A stretch of DNA of 64,000 nt, taken from positions 186,001 through 250,000 of the forward strand of contig JAESUZ010001721.1 in NCBI GenBank assembly GCA_017311185.1. The letters are read 5' to 3'. Below, piece by piece: positions 35,601 through 49,297 of the stretch (position 1 is the first letter of the stretch; each line of letters opens with the position of its first letter). The position numbers and the translations under genes are program-made. This DNA comes from Proteles cristata cristata (taxonomy: Eukaryota > Chordata > Mammalia > Carnivora > Hyaenidae). Under the pieces are notes generated by a model. The model did not search any database. It was not told the origin of the DNA and saw only the letters and a list, made by a program, of their open reading frames with translations.

Positions 35601-36412
35601 AGAATCTCCAACCCTGGGATATTAGAATGCAGCCAATCTACCAGCATGGTTTTGCTCCCAGGAAGCCCGTGTGGTTATTGGATGTAGGGTTGATTGAAGG
35701 AGGGTGATTCTGAGCAGCTTGGATAGTAAAACCTCCTTATGGGCATCATAATTTATTACTCAGGATGTTGGAAGCAGCATACACTATTTTTCAGGCAGTA
35801 AAAACTCCACAAGCAATCTGATTTTGTTTGCTTATTTTATTTGGTTTTGCTTTTTCTTTCATTGAATTAAAACTATTTAAAATAAGGGAATACCTATCAG
35901 CAAAGGAATCTGGCAAACCATAAAGCTGTCTGTCCCAAAAGACTTTGATTTAAGAATAGGAGTACTCTAATCACAAATCAGAGCACTCTGCCGTCTTGTT
36001 TTAACAGCAGGCTTATTGGGCAGAATTCATGGTATTTAATTTAGGATAATCTGTGGAAACAGCTAGTCAGCCTCCTTTACTTCTGCAGAAACACCCTTCT
36101 GATCACAAAGCAGATAGCTGTCATGATACAGATGACTTTTTTGCCCCCAAGTTAAAAGGACAGAACTATTTCTTTAAAAAAACAACCCCCCCCCAAAAAG
36201 AACACCCTCCCCAAACCCCCACCTAGTATACTTAGAAAAGGCTGAGGTTGCAATTGTGAGTCTAGACCCTGTAGAATAAAGCTAGGCTTGTGGTGGTAAT
36301 GGAAGTTAGGAGAAGGGATGATCCTTACTTGGTGACCTAGGGTGAAATAGCCAACGAAACAGCCTTGGCAATAGAGTCTACCCAAATTTACAGAACAACA
36401 TTCAGTACTACC
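32621..36412. other. Long unassigned stretch
   Basis: About 3.8 kb without a gene. A possible MIR/L2 terminus lies at about 33040-33090 (CTGACATATAGCAGATGCTT) and an alternating TA-rich patch at 33950-34000. No other element could be named. Confidence 0.45.
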
Positions 36413-36424
36413 ATTCAAAGGAGG

Positions 36425-36587
36425 GGGCACCTGGGTGGCTCAGTCAGTTAAACATCCCACTTCGGCTCAGGTCATGATTTCACGGTTCTTGGGTTTAAGC
36501 CGTGTTTCGGGCTCTGTGCTGACAGCTAGCTCAGAGCCTGGAGACTGCTTTAGATTCTGTGTCTCATTCTCTCTCTGACCCTCCCCT

Positions 36588-36627
<40 letters not shown>

Positions 36628-36649
36628 AAATAAATAAAACATTAAAAAA
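36425..36649 (+). mobile_element. CAN-SINE with CT expansion and 12-bp TSD
   Basis: The head starts GGGCACCTGGGTGGCTCAGT and the B box is diverged. A pure (CT)n tract occupies 36589-36625, before CAGAAATAAATAAAACATT. ATTCAAAGGAGG (36413-36424) and ATTCAAAGAAGG (36650-36661) form the TSD with one mismatch. Confidence 0.94.
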
Positions 36650-36661
36650 ATTCAAAGAAGG

Positions 36662-37489
36662 ACCTGTTGGGGGGTGGGGGGCGGAAAGGCCTACCTAATG
36701 GCAGAAGATTTCCATACCAGCTGCTCATTTTAATTGACCAGGTGTTTTGTTTACAAACATAACCAGATAACCAGTGATCACAAGACACTTGAAGAAAATC
36801 ACAGCAAAGGAGAGAAAAGCTAGATGAGCAAATGGAACAACTAATGTTAAAAAGAACAGAAATCATTTTTAAAATTAGAGTAAACCATAAAGCTAGTTTC
36901 CATATTCAAATTGCTTTGAATAAAGAGTACAACTATTAAACAAGAATGGGCTGTTTTAAAAGAGAATTATGAGAGCACAGGTAAACGTTGTTTCCAAAAC
37001 ACAGGAATTAAAATAATTAATAGCTATATTAAAAGGCATGGAGGAGGAAATTTAAAATCCAGAGCAAAGCAACATGGAGACAGAAAGCAGAGGAAATATA
37101 AAAAACATAGGTAATCAAACTGAGAAGCTTAGCATTTATCTAATGGTAGATTGAAAGGAAAGTGAAAACAGAGAAATGGCAAGGAGAAAAACAGTAAAGA
37201 AAGCATTTTAGTGAAATAAGAGAAAGAGGTAAGCTGTAAGAATATTTTATAGTGTATTTTCTTTTCCAAAAGAGAAAGAGCAAAAAATAAAAATATAAAG
37301 CAGGTTGCAGAAGAGAAAAATAAAAAGCAAGGTACAACATGAGTTATCAGTGTGAAAAAATTATGCAATATTACAGTGTTTCAAAATTGTCACCAGTGAT
37401 ATTACACTTTTGTAATACCATAGCATATATTCTTTACAGAATGTGTAGAGATTAAATAAAATTGTAAACATTTGCAAGGGAATGATAAT
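36662..37489. other. Unassigned purine-rich sequence
   Basis: The + strand from about 37000 to 37330 is rich in A and G without a clear repeat unit. No gene is seen. Open frames on the opposite strand are phenylalanine/leucine-rich products of this bias. Confidence 0.45.
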
Positions 37490-37735
37490 CATAAAAAGTA
37501 TAGTGGTGGTTAACCCCGGGGAGAGAGGGAGAATGGTTTGGGGAGGGACATATACTGGGGTCTCAGATGCATCTGCAATTTTTAAGACTGCAAACAAAAA
37601 ATAAGCAACTATGGCATTATTTTAAGATTTGATAAAACTGAGTGGCTAATTCAAGTATACTTTGTATATATGCCATGTTTTTATGAAATTTGATGGAATT
37701 TATATTTGTAAAAATAAACTTCTCACTACGCAGAT
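37490..37735 (+). mobile_element. Possible ancient LINE 3' UTR
   Basis: GTGGTTAACCCCGGGGAGAG, then TTTGGGGAGGGACATATACT and TGCATCTGCAATTTTTAAGA, followed by AAGATTTGATAAAACTGAGTGG, resemble an old L1 3' UTR order. The assignment is tentative. Confidence 0.35.
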
Positions 37736-39499
37736 ATTCCCAGGAACTTCCTGAGTAAATGTCTTTTAAAAATATACCTTTATAAGTAATGTTTCATTCT
37801 CTTTTTCTCTTTTTTGACCTTTAATGTGGTACATTTGGACCCAGAGAAATTTTCTCGGGAAAAAATTGAAAACAAAGTGGAATTGAGGAAATAGCTGCAG
37901 TCACATTTATGAGCATTAGCAAACACTGAGAAGCCTAGCAAATTTACTAGGCTCAATATGGAATTTTACCTACTTCCTTAGAGTGAGAAACCTTCTAAGA
38001 GCAAAGTCAATCTGTGTATGTATTGATGAAGCTTACTGGCTCAAGGATAAACTGTCCAATGAATTGGGAAAAAGAGACTGTGATAATATAATCTAAAGAA
38101 TTATGCACTTTCTGCCTAATTCACCCAGAATATTAAGAGTATTCCAAATTGCATTTAGTTTGAGCATGTAATAAGGGGGAATTTCAGTCATTTTCCCTAT
38201 TGAAAGCATTGCAGAGTGTTCTAATTTTTTCCCATGTACATTTGGGACATTTTTTCATATTAAATATCCATTACATGTCTCTAATTATTTTCAGGTCAGT
38301 AGTGGAAAGTGAAATCAGGAGAGATGACAATACAAGTAAATGCTCTGAACTGAGCAGTTGAATAAGCTTCCTACCATTCTCAGGAAGTCCTGTGTAGAGC
38401 GTGCTGTTAAATCTGGAGACATGTATATGCTAAATGAAATTCTCCAGTGATTCCACAAATATATATAGAGAGAAATAGATGATAAATGGATAGACAGACA
38501 TATTAACATGTATCTATATTTAGAGATACAGGCATGGAAATGGACAAAAATGTAGACATGAATATATAGGGATAAATGGAGTTAGCTAATGGAACAAACA
38601 TCCAAGTAACACTCTCAATATATAGCTATAGGAATGCACATAAAGAAACAACATCATGAGTATTTACTCAAAAACATGTAGAACATTACAAATAGGTTTG
38701 TACTTTCCTATTCAAGCCACTTTTCAGTTCACGCAGAGCCTACCTTGGATGAGCCTTAGAATCCTTTCTTGTCTGTCTCCCATCTTCTTCTCAGCCAGTC
38801 TCACTTGCTCAGTCTTTTCCATGCCCATATCTTTCTACTGATCTGTCCTGTCTTAATAGTCGCACACAGATTTTATGCTTCCAGGAAAGGTTGCAGTAGC
38901 TTCATATAGTCTCACTGGAAGGGGCTATTAACATTCATGTAATTCAGAATTAGGCCTCTGTAACTTTGGCGTTGTGTCCAGAGTGGAGTACATACCTGCA
39001 GGAGTGCACGGAATAATCTATTGGAATTTTAACAATTCCACTTATATTCAGTTCTATAAATTTTTGTAATATATTTATAATGCTCTATAATATATATGCA
39101 TATTATAGTATTTAAAATATAATTAAGTATAAATGCATAAATGAACATATTTTGCAGGCTCAGTTTATTAAACTGAAAGAGGTATACTATCAAAGCCTAC
39201 TCTGGAAAATAAAAAAACTATTGTTGCCATTGTTCAACTCAATATATTAATTTTGTTGCATTTTAAACAATAACAATAGCAATAGAAACCACCGTTTTAA
39301 CAAATTTGCTTTCCCCACTAGGAATAAAGTGAAGGAAAGAAGGGGCAAATGAAATATTTCTTTCTTTTGTGAAGGAGATGGCAAATAAAACAAGTTTAAA
39401 GATTGTAAAGAGTTATGTTTTTTTTTTTTAAAGAATGTCAACTCTCATAGGAGGAAGTTAGGCATGCGCGAAAAAATACTGGGTGACCAGATGGGCTTT
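37736..39499. other. Unassigned stretch
   Basis: AT-rich with no gene or named element. TA-rich runs occur near 39060-39120. Confidence 0.45.
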
Positions 39500-39960
39500 A
39501 ATATGTCCTGATTGGTCTCCCTGCTGCTCTTTTGCCTCTTTCAGTCTCTGCCACACATCAGCCACTGGGATTCTTCATCGTTACAATCAGAGTATGTCAT
39601 TCTCCTGGTCCCCAACGTTCCCTTCTGCCCAGCTCCTTCGGTGTAAAATCTAAAATCTTTGTGCACAGAGACCTCCATGATTTGGCCTGGGTTACCTCTG
39701 TGATTCCTTTTCTCACTGCTCTTTCACCTTTGCTCGCTGTCTGAATGCAATAAACACATTCCTTTCTATTTCAGGAATTTGCATTTTTGGTTCTGTGTTC
39801 AGTAATTTCCTATGTACTCCTTTATTCCTATCTCCTTTCTAATGGCACCACCCTTTCAAATGACCAGTGGAACTGACCTACCATCCCTATGTCACTTTAC
39901 ATTCCTTATTTTGCTTTAACCAACCCTTAGTACTTACTACCTGACACAATATACAGATGT
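39500..39960 (+). mobile_element. L2 3' region
   Basis: The run CCCTGCTGCTCTTTTGCCTC, TCTAAAATCTTTGTGCACAG, GACCTCCATGATTTGGCCTG and later CCTGACACAATATACAGATG follows the order of LINE-2 ORF and 3' UTR landmarks in the sense orientation. No coding capacity remains. Confidence 0.6.
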
Positions 39961-41719
39961 TGAATAAAAAAGAATGAACAGGGGAAATTCCTCTGGACTT
40001 AAATTTCTCATCTAAAAGTTAAAAAGATCCAAACAAGTCAATTTCTAGGAACCAGTAAATACCCATGTACGTTCATAATGAAAGTGCATTTGTCAGATTT
40101 AGTTTGGTTTCGTGGCATTACTGTTAGCTTACTCAATAATCACATTTCTCTGAAGCTTTTTGGTAGATTGGTATTTTTCCCCAACATTGAACAATACTAA
40201 TATTCTCTGAGATGAACAATTCTTTGAAACAGGTTTCTTCCCCGATTGAGAGGAAGGGGTTAGTGAGATGATGTGGAAAACTAGAGGCCCTCTCCCTGTA
40301 TTTGAAGAGCCCATGACAGGAGGCCCACAAACATGTCTCTAAATATGTAAGAGTTGTAAATCAAACTATCTGCATGGTCCAGACTGTATCCCTCAGTTCC
40401 TCCACCCTCATCAAAAACTGTTCTTCGGATGGACTTTGGGTTCCAAAGTCCAATGGGTAGTGGTTTTCCCCAGCCAGCCCTGCCATCTAGAAGCTAAAAT
40501 GATAGTAGGGACCTGATGTGACAAGGCAGGGTCTTGGTGGTGACAGGACCTGCCTGAACCTGTGATGGAGACAGATCAAGTCAAACTCACCAAAGAGCCA
40601 GAAAAAGCAGTTTTCTTTCCCCATCATATCACTTACATGACTCAGAATTTCTAGGCAGTTCTAAGAGTCATGCCACCCACCTTCAGAGATTTGGGATAGT
40701 TACTAAAAATAGTCAACCTTTCTCTGGTTTTTCCAGTCAAAGTCTACAATTTTTCTGTCTCACCAAACTACACCCACACCCACAACCTCCCCCAGCACCC
40801 CCACACACCCATTCTGCCATGAGTGGTTCAGTTCAAGTGCTCATCTTGCGGTTTTCATTACAGTCTAAATTTTTCTTTCCAAAACTTTTCTTAGGTTCCC
40901 TCAAATAAAACAGAGCCTCTTGTATGTCAATATTTATAATATATGGGACACTGTCAGGGTTGGGGTCCAGATCAAATGTTCCTCTTGCCCAGGTCTGAGA
41001 GCAGGACCAGTGAGCTCTGTCATGTCAATTATCTGAAGAATCGCTCAGTTCTCAGAGGTTCACTGACTCATTTTGGGCTTTGGTCACACTACGTAATGTG
41101 TCAGTAATGTTATTTCTCTTCTGATAATTTTTTAACAGTAACTCTTTCCATCACTATCACAAGAATACGCATAAATGTTATGTTTTAACACTTAGAGATC
41201 ACTTTACGAGAAATCCGAAATAATTCAGAAACATTTGATATCATAGATAATGTGCTTTCAGGATATTTTATAGAAAATGCTAACAATTTATGCCTACAAA
41301 ACTTTTGAATAATGTATAATTTGCATCCTAGTATATAACAAAAAGACTCTTTCCTTTAGTCAATCTAAGTTTAATCACAGGGAGATAATAATTAGTTGCT
41401 TAGTTTATAAAATATAATATTAAAACATAGAACAGTTACTAATCGAATTACCATTTAGGATAATTAGACTTTATTTAAAGAGCACAGACTGGACAATTGT
41501 ATGCACCTATGTTGAGAGAATGTCAAGGGAGCTGGGTAAGATAATCACCTCGAAAAATAATAATAGGTGTAATAATGATAATGATCTTGAAAAAGCTCTA
41601 GCCATATTTCTTACAAGTTAAAAGTGTTAGATATATTAAATTTTCATTTAAAGATAACATGATAGCACATATGCTAATTTTGGCTTTATTGAAAAGTTGA
41701 ATCTAAACGATAAAAATTT
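39961..41719. other. Unassigned stretch
   Basis: No gene. 40380-40900 is more GC-rich and contains a C/A-rich patch (40760-40810), but I could assign nothing to it. Confidence 0.45.
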
Positions 41720-41905
41720 CAACATATTTACTGAGTTCTTATTTAGTGTAAGGCATAGTACAGGGTTCAATAAAGATGAGAAGACAATTTTTGATCCTTA
41801 GAAGAATATACAGAGACAAATATATAAATTGGTACAGCATAACCCAAAATACGATTGATGTGTATATAAAATCTTCAAAAACCTTCTTATATGCGTTGTC
41901 ATAAA
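41720..41905 (-). mobile_element. Possible L2 3' end, antisense
   Basis: TATTTACTGAGTTCTTATTT, then GTGTAAGGCATAGTACAGGG and TCAATAAAGATGAGAAGAC, resemble the reverse complement of the L2 3' end. Divergence is high. Confidence 0.45.
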
Positions 41906-42929
41906 CACCCTGAAAGATAGCCATCTCGGATATTCTTAATCATATTACAAATAAGGTTACGATTTGACTGCTATCATGAGTTAGTAAAATAGGGGACTGG
42001 CTTTAGAACCATAAATCCTTGGACTCCAGATTGAATGCTTTTCAATCACATGACATCATGAATTTTACAGGGCAGATATTTTGTTTCCAGCTAAATCTCT
42101 GTCTTCAGCTGACGACAGTTGATGTCAGAGAAATCAAATTTGTTTTAAGATAAGTCTAAGCAATGTATTATTAAATAATATTGTTATAAATAAATTATGG
42201 ATCCCATAAAAGGAATAGAGATTAGATTATCCATACTGCTTTCTACGTGAGGGTTCACTAGTCTTAGGACATTTCTCAAGGCACGAGTCGAGGGTTGATG
42301 AGGGTTTTATTTGTGCCCTAGAATGGGGTTTGCACTTTGCAAGTGCTTGATATATATTAGCTGTTATTATCTTTTGGCTCTTTTTGAGTTCACTGGAGAG
42401 CCAAGTAAACTTTTGACTCAAACAGAAATCCTAGGCAGCAGTCACCAAGCTCCCTGCCCAGCAGGGGAGAATGACAGATATCTCACAAAGCGCCTGTCAC
42501 CCAGAGCCAGGGACATTTGCCAGGGAGATTGCTGGTAAGAGACTCGTTGCAGCAATTGGCTTCATAGGTTCTAATTCATCATAAGCTCTTGACTGTCAAA
42601 AGGGAGAAAGACAAAAGAAAGAGGAGGAGGAACACTTGACATACTGTGCTAATAACTGTCTGATTCTGCCTAGCATCACCCCCAAGACCTTATGTGAGGG
42701 ATGTTTAAAAATTGGCACTAAGTTCACACATAGTATACCTGGAATGCTAGGAATCATCCAGCTCTGGCCAATGAAGAGGAAAATCAAGCTCAAGGAATCT
42801 CGTTAGTATCATCTTAAAAATATTTTTTTTTGGTGGATGTAATTATATTTTCCCATTTTCTATTGTATTTCTGCAAGGAATATTCAGCTTTGCTCATATA
42901 AAAAAATTCTTTATATTTGATTTAGTCAG
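41906..42929. other. Unassigned stretch
   Basis: No gene or named element. 42420-42540 is more GC-rich, but no exon signals stand out. Confidence 0.45.
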
Positions 42930-43050
42930 TCTCCACCCTAGATTGTGACCTTCCAAGTCAGGGATCAATGTGTTTTCTTCATTTCAAAAATTTTCTAGTC
43001 CTATAATAATGCTGGGCACATAACCGTTAACAAATGAATAATTAATAATA
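42930..43050 (+). mobile_element. L2 3' end
   Basis: CACCCTAGATTGTGACCTTC, then CAGGGATCAATGTGTTTTC and AATAATGCTGGGCACATAAC, match the terminal L2 landmarks in order. Confidence 0.5.
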
Positions 43051-45023
43051 TTAAATAGGTCATGTACGAGGAGTACAAGTGACAATCTCATGAATTATCT
43101 AGACACTTTTTTTAAAAAATTGAGTGAGCGTGGTTCTCTTACATGATCCAAATGTAAATACTGTAACAAACACTGAGAAACAATCCACTGAAAACTGAAA
43201 AGAAACCTTGACATTATAAGTGTAGTTTTAAATTTGTAGATTCTATAAAGATCTGAAGTTTATTAGATAGAACAATTAAGTTTTTGTTTTGATAAATAGT
43301 CCTCAAAACGTAGAATCAAAACCTTTTCTAGTGCTGATGGTACTTTTTGTAAGATATGATTTTATTTGCTTGTTTTGAAACCACTGAGCTCTTCATGTGC
43401 CATAAAGGAGTTGGGCTTTGGGCCATTATATTCTATGTATTATAGTGTATGTGGTGTAAATCATTCTTATGTCATACTTATAGGATTGAAGCTTGTAAAT
43501 TGAAGTTTGATTTCATAATCGCGTGCATATGCAGTTTATACTACATCTGTATAGAATTTAAATGTTTAAGCTTACTTCATTCACACTGGAGTAGTGGTAG
43601 ATCACTATTTTCTTCTCCCAGGCAATTTGGTGTGTTGTGTGTGAACAAATTGTTTTTGTATTTTTTTAACTGTTAATTGGTGTTAAGTAAAACTTTGATT
43701 TCAGTTAAATGAATGACTTAGTCATGTCAAAGCAATTGAATTTCTTTTCACATTAGAAAGATTTATTTCACCCTTATTTTCAGAATGATTTTTTTTTACT
43801 GTAAATCATATATTTGTTTAGGTGTATTAGAATTCTTCCAGCTTTATAAAGGTGGAACATCAGGTTAACAATACAACTTCACTCTTTTTTCATTTTATGC
43901 ATTCTATCTTTACCATCTTTTACTTGTAGGACACAACAAAATGTTTGCTACATGGAAAATATTTACTAAATATTGACTGAATTAGTCAATAAGTGATTCC
44001 TAACAGAGAACTTTTATCTGCCCACAGCTTTTTCTTTTGAAGATAAAATGCAATGATACTTAAGCTGGAAATTTGATGTCAGAGTAACTTTGTCCTTTAT
44101 TTTTGAGGGCTCTTTGTTCTCTCCTCTTGCGTGAGGCTGGAATTACTGTAGCTCTCCCAACTGAAAGTCCATTTGCAAATTAAGTAGGATATTGGTCTTT
44201 ATCCAGTTCCGATCTGGTGCAACAGTCTTACTTGAGCTATGCCTTAATTGTTGGATCAAGGAATCCTGGAAGAGAATCAAAACCTTTAGGAGAATAACAA
44301 GGAACAGTAATGTATGTTAGGATTTATATATAGGTGGTTCTAATTTCCCAGTGTTTATTTTCGATGTCCCCATAGTTACAAGGTAAAATGAAAAGCAAAA
44401 TAATCACAACACAATTAATTAGTGAATTGACTATTTATAAAATTAGTCTGAATTAAAATTTCCCTTCTCTTTAGTATTTATATGGTTGGTGTTTTGTGAA
44501 ATGTTGAATGCTTGCAACAGTACAATGTAGTACAGAGTAAAATGATGACCAAGTAAAATTGGCAATGTCAAGATTTTCATGAAGCCAATAATGTGATGCT
44601 GGACAACTACTAAAATCCAAACTATCACCCAGTAAAGATATAATGGAGTTATAATAGAAACACAGGCAAAACAATCACTAATTCTTAGAGTAAGCAAACA
44701 CAATGAAGAGTGTGCGTGTGTGTGTGTGTGTGTGTGTGTCTTTGGACCAGGCAAATTTTGAGACCAAGTTGTATGAGAGAACATTTTGAACACCAAAAAT
44801 GAAATATCTGATAAAAATGCTGATGAGTCTTTATTGTGCCCATACATATGGTTTTTGTATGATGATTTTAAAGGGGCAATATCGCCATGAAATTCACTGT
44901 GATATAAAGGCTATAAATTTGTGATATCATAAAAATTTGTTAGAAAAAGTAACCCTTGATAAATAAAGACATAAATACTTGATTCACTCACCATTCAGAT
45001 ATTAAACTCATTTTTGTAATTAT
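43051..45023. other. Unassigned stretch with a GT microsatellite
   Basis: AT-rich with no gene. A GT microsatellite is listed separately. Confidence 0.45.
44711..44739. repeat. (GT)n microsatellite
   Basis: About fourteen GT units with one GC interruption near the start. Confidence 0.95.
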
Positions 45024-45033
45024 TCATCTTGTT

Positions 45034-45256
45034 TTTTTTTTTTAATATTTTTTTATTTATTTCTAGGAGAGAGAGAGAGAGAGACAGCGTGAGCAAGGGA
45101 GGGTCAGAGAGAGAGGGAGTCACAGACTGAAACAGGCTCCAGGCTCTGAGTTGGCAGTCAGCACAGAGCCTGACGCGGGGCTCGAACCCACAAATCGCGA
45201 GATCATGACCAAAGTGAAAGTCGGACGCTTAACCGACTAAGCCACCCAGGCACCCC
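45034..45256 (-). mobile_element. CAN-SINE (young), 10-bp TSD
   Basis: The minus-strand copy has the young CAGTCAGCACAGAGCC segment and TTTATTTCTAGGAGAG at the tail junction. It is flanked by TCATCTTGTT at 45024-45033 and 45257-45266. The B box is nearly intact. Confidence 0.95.
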
Positions 45257-45266
45257 TCATCTTGTT

Positions 45267-46616
45267 AAAGACAAAATAAATGATTTGAATTTTTAAATTT
45301 AGAAATACAAAGTTAAATCAAACTATTCTAAAAATTATTTAGTTGAGCATCCAACTTAAATGGTCATTTCTCAAGATTATTTAACCTTGTATAGCAAACA
45401 TCCTACTTTTAAACATAATACTGGTGGTATTCAAAGTTATGGGCAAGTCCAAAGCACATGTTTTTAACTTGCATCTCTAACTCCTGGAATCCATTATCAG
45501 CTGAATACACACTTTTTGAGACTCATACATCCATGAAGAGTGGGAATTTAAGATGGAGAGTGATAGTCAGATCCTCAAGGGATTTTGGATATGACTAATT
45601 AATTGAATAGCCATTTGTCCAGCATCATGATGTGGGAATTAAATCCATTTGAACTTAAAGAAGTGCTTCTTAAAATGTTGTTTACCCACGCTTATCACCA
45701 GAAATGATGAATCAAATTCCCTGAGTATGACACCTTGAAGTTTGCATTATTTTATAAAGTCTAAGAGACTCTCATGCATATAAACTTTAAGAACTCATGA
45801 TAATTATAAATATTGACCATATCCTTAATATACTTTGTTTTACCTAAAGTTCTGATCCTTTGGAGATGAGCAGAATGTTCTAATATTTTTCCCCCAAGAA
45901 TCTTTGATCTTACTTTAAATATCTCAATCATGAGCATATTCTTGGGACCTGAGGTAAATTTTTGTTCCCTAAGGTAAGAAACAATTTCTCCATATCACAT
46001 GTTCTCATATTCATTGCAAGTCTCATTGCTATGGCATCATTTGATGTCTTGTACCATTTGACACAAGACAAAATTCTCTATTTTCTTACCAGGAATATCA
46101 GTACATTCTATTTGATTGTTTGCAATCTGTTATTTTTGGTTTTATTTTGCTACCCACTTAATAGTCTATCACACATAAATACATAAGTTATATTTAAAGT
46201 CATTTATAGAATGATATCTTTCACTTTCTACTGATTTTTAAATCTTTCATCACCTTCTAGTTATTTTCCTATGGCTTATAATCAACCAATATCTTTCCCA
46301 CTTTAAAATTAAAACAAAGAAACAAAACACCATCTTCTTCAATGAAATTATCAAAATTTTAAGGATGCTTACTTGATAATTTAGGTTAAAAAACTTAAAT
46401 TTATCAGGCTTTTTATTATGTTGTTATATTAATATTGGTTTTGACAATTTGGATAAATGATTGAAGAGCAATCATTTAAAGATCATTTAATTTAATTTAA
46501 ACATTAAAAATTAATTCAATAATTCATTTCAAACTTAAAACTAAATTTCAAAGCTGTATCAGTGTTGCAAGAATAGGAGTGGTACAAAGGGCAATGCCCA
46601 AATGCCCTTAACTCCG
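45267..46616. other. Unassigned AT-rich stretch
   Basis: No gene or named element. Confidence 0.45.
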
Positions 46617-46630
46617 ACTTCTCTCTCTTT

Positions 46631-46830
46631 TTTAATGTTTATTTTTTTATTTTGAGAGAGACTGAACAACTGGTAGGGGGACAGAGAGAGAGAGGGAGAG
46701 AGATAATCCCAAGCAGGCTTTACTCACCAGCACAAGAGCCCGATTCGAGCTCCATCCCATGACCTGAGATCATGACCTGAGCTGAAATCAATAATCGGAC
46801 GCTCACCAACTGAGCCACCCACGTGCTCCT
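46631..46830 (-). mobile_element. CAN-SINE (older subfamily)
   Basis: The minus-strand copy has a TTTTTTAATGTTTATTTTTTT tail, a GA-rich zone and a diverged head ending GCCACCCACGTGCTCC. ACTTCTCTCTCTTTT before it and ACTTATCTCTTTTT after it look like an imperfect TSD. Confidence 0.9.
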
Positions 46831-46879
46831 ACACTTATCTCTTTTTAACATTTTATTTCATTTGTGTCTGTCTCTCTTT

Positions 46880-47036
46880 CTATACACACATATAAATGCA
46901 TACATGTGTATATATATATTTATATGTATATGTATACACACACATACATCCACACCCGAATATATATACATACACACTCATATATACATACACCAACACA
47001 TGCATATATCCATAGGTATACATATGCACACATATT
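46880..47036. repeat. Compound TA/CA/TATACA microsatellite
   Basis: Alternating purine-pyrimidine sequence built of TA, CA, ATAC and ATGC units over about 155 bases. Open frames across it encode isoleucine, histidine and tyrosine runs and are not genes. Confidence 0.85.
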
Positions 47037-47040
47037 TTAG

Positions 47041-47649
47041 AAATTAGGAGTTTGCACAGAAACCTACAATTTCAATTCATCCCTAAAGGCTTTTTCCTTG
47101 CTTTTCTCCATTTCATATTTGGTGTGTCTTTTCTTCCTCAAAGAGAACTCTGTCTCCAGAAACCATTAACACATTTTTCTTGCAATTCTTTAACATGCCT
47201 AAAAGAGTTTTAGTATGGCTTCATATGTAATTATTTATCAAGTAACTCTCACATGACTGTACTTTTCAGTTCTGATCCAGCAGAAGTTATTTCCTTTGTT
47301 ATTTTCATTTGCAAATGAGCCTGCTTTTTCATCTTGTGAAGAGGATATATGCTAGCATACATTTATTATTGTTGGCTTTATTTTTACTTCTGTATTAAAA
47401 GAAAAAATATCTTGTTCTCCATTTATCAGAATTTGTATCAAGCATTTCTTCCTTAAGTTACTATGAGGAATTTGTGGAAAGAAGCTTTAGATATATTTAA
47501 ATCATAAGGCAAATTAGAAACAGAGTAGCACCTGCCCAATTGACCCTCTTCAGTTTTTTGCCACATTCTCAAACCGCATGTTCCCTATACGTTCTTTCAG
47601 CACTTGAAATGTCTTTTCAGAGTCAGTTGTGAAGAAATAGAGACTACTA
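47041..47649. other. Unassigned stretch
   Basis: No gene or named element. Confidence 0.45.
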
Positions 47650-47870
47650 CAGTGTTAAGAGTAAAGGGTTCCCAGTCAGAGAAGTCTAGTTTAGAAGTCT
47701 AGAAGTCTAGACCCACACTCATCACTTCCTAGATGAGCGACTTCTCTAAGCAACCATACATAAAAACCTAGTTGAATGACTTGTTTTGTGAATTAAAAGA
47801 AGAATTTATATAACAAAGCTTGGCATAGGGTCTGGTATTTTGATATTCATTGGTATTATTGTTATGTACA
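47650..47870 (+). mobile_element. MIR fragment
   Basis: CCACACTCATCACTTCCTAG, GCGACTTCTCTAAGCAACC and a terminal CTTGGCATAGGGTCTGGTAT follow the MIR core-to-tail order. A short local duplication of AGAAGTCTAG is present near 47680-47712. Confidence 0.55.
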
Positions 47871-49280
47871 GTATATGATGCTCATGTACACAATTTAATT
47901 CACACATAATCTTAGTGCTTTTTTCTAAATTGTAGCTCAGGAGTTCCCATTTTAAGGTTATTTCAGAGTGGAGATCAATTTAGCAAATTAATTACTATAT
48001 ATTTTTTAGTCACATAGCCTTCCCTAAACACTTAAGTGATAGGGTCCATTTTTAATTTCTTTCTTCCATTGGTTTATTATGAAATAACTCCATCACTTGC
48101 AATTACTTAAAGTCATAAGATGGTCTTGTTCTGAACAACCAGATAGATTCATGTTTCTTCAAGTACATCCAATAAAGACCTGATCTTAAAAATAAAAAGG
48201 TTGTAAAGTCTAAAAAAAGAAAGGCATTTGAAAGGTATAGCTGAAAGGAAGTCAGTCCATAAAATGCTGACCTTTCATCAAGTACTGATTATTCTGCTTT
48301 CCTGTGGGAGCATTAAGGAGGGAGTGATCTCATAGATTTCCACTAATGTCATGACCTATAGCTTCTGCCCAACATTCCTGCCAATTATGGAGACTTCCCA
48401 ATTGCCTTTGTGATGTGCTTACCTGTTTTCTTATGCTAGGTTGACAGCTTGTTCACTTCCCTTGGCCTTGACCTTGGCTTTGACATCCACAGGAGGTACT
48501 CAGCCTGTCAATACTAAAATCAGAATAGTGTAAAGACCGTCTGGCAGCTAGAATCTGGGACAACTTTGGCAGCTCCTGCAGATTTGTATTTCCCATGTGA
48601 TTATTCAGCTGGCTCCCCCCATCCTAAAATGTTAGAATGCATCCCAATGCTAGAGGGCTAATATATGTAATTAGAGAGGCGTGGTTTTTGCTATTCCCAT
48701 CCCATCTGCAACAGCTTGAGTACCACTGTACCACTGCATTACTCATTAGGAGTCATAAGCCCTGACCTACTGGATATCCAAAGGGGTGGACACCTTGGAA
48801 GGGAGCCAACATTGCTTCTGACCTCGGGTGGTCAAATCAGCCCAAAAAAGATTTATATTCTGCATCTCACATTAAAAAAAAAAACATTTTAAAAATTCCA
48901 CTTTTATGTGTTTCCATGAGACCCATTATTTTTAGCTATGTTTATTTTTTAATTTTTTTAACATTTTTAAATTTAAGGAGCAGTATAAGTATAGCAGTAT
49001 AGCATAGCAAATTAATAGTTTCCAAAAGGGATTCAGAAAGTAAAAAATATGAAAATGTATATTCGAAAAATACCCTTTAGCTATCATTTCCATACTAATA
49101 ATAGAATACATTAATGTTCATTGTTAATAATTAGGAGTAAAACAAGTAAAAAACATTCAGAAGAACTGAATTTGCAACTCTTTTGTTTCTTTCTGGAAAG
49201 AGCTCCTATCTAATTGGTTTTATAATTAGGCAACTTGTGATTCTAAACAAATCAAGTGGTGTATATGAAAACAGGTGTAG
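47871..49280. other. Unassigned stretch
   Basis: About 1.4 kb with no gene or nameable element. 48400-48830 is more GC-balanced. Confidence 0.45.
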
Positions 49281-49297
49281 AAAGATCTTTGTCTTTT

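Noticed and set aside
42311..42538. 75-codon open frame ending near a GGTAAG donor-like site
   Set aside because: A lone donor-like motif without an acceptor or recognisable peptide is not enough to call an exon.
44443..44847. 134-codon minus-strand open frame
   Set aside because: It crosses a GT microsatellite (Thr-His repeat) and shows no protein-family features.
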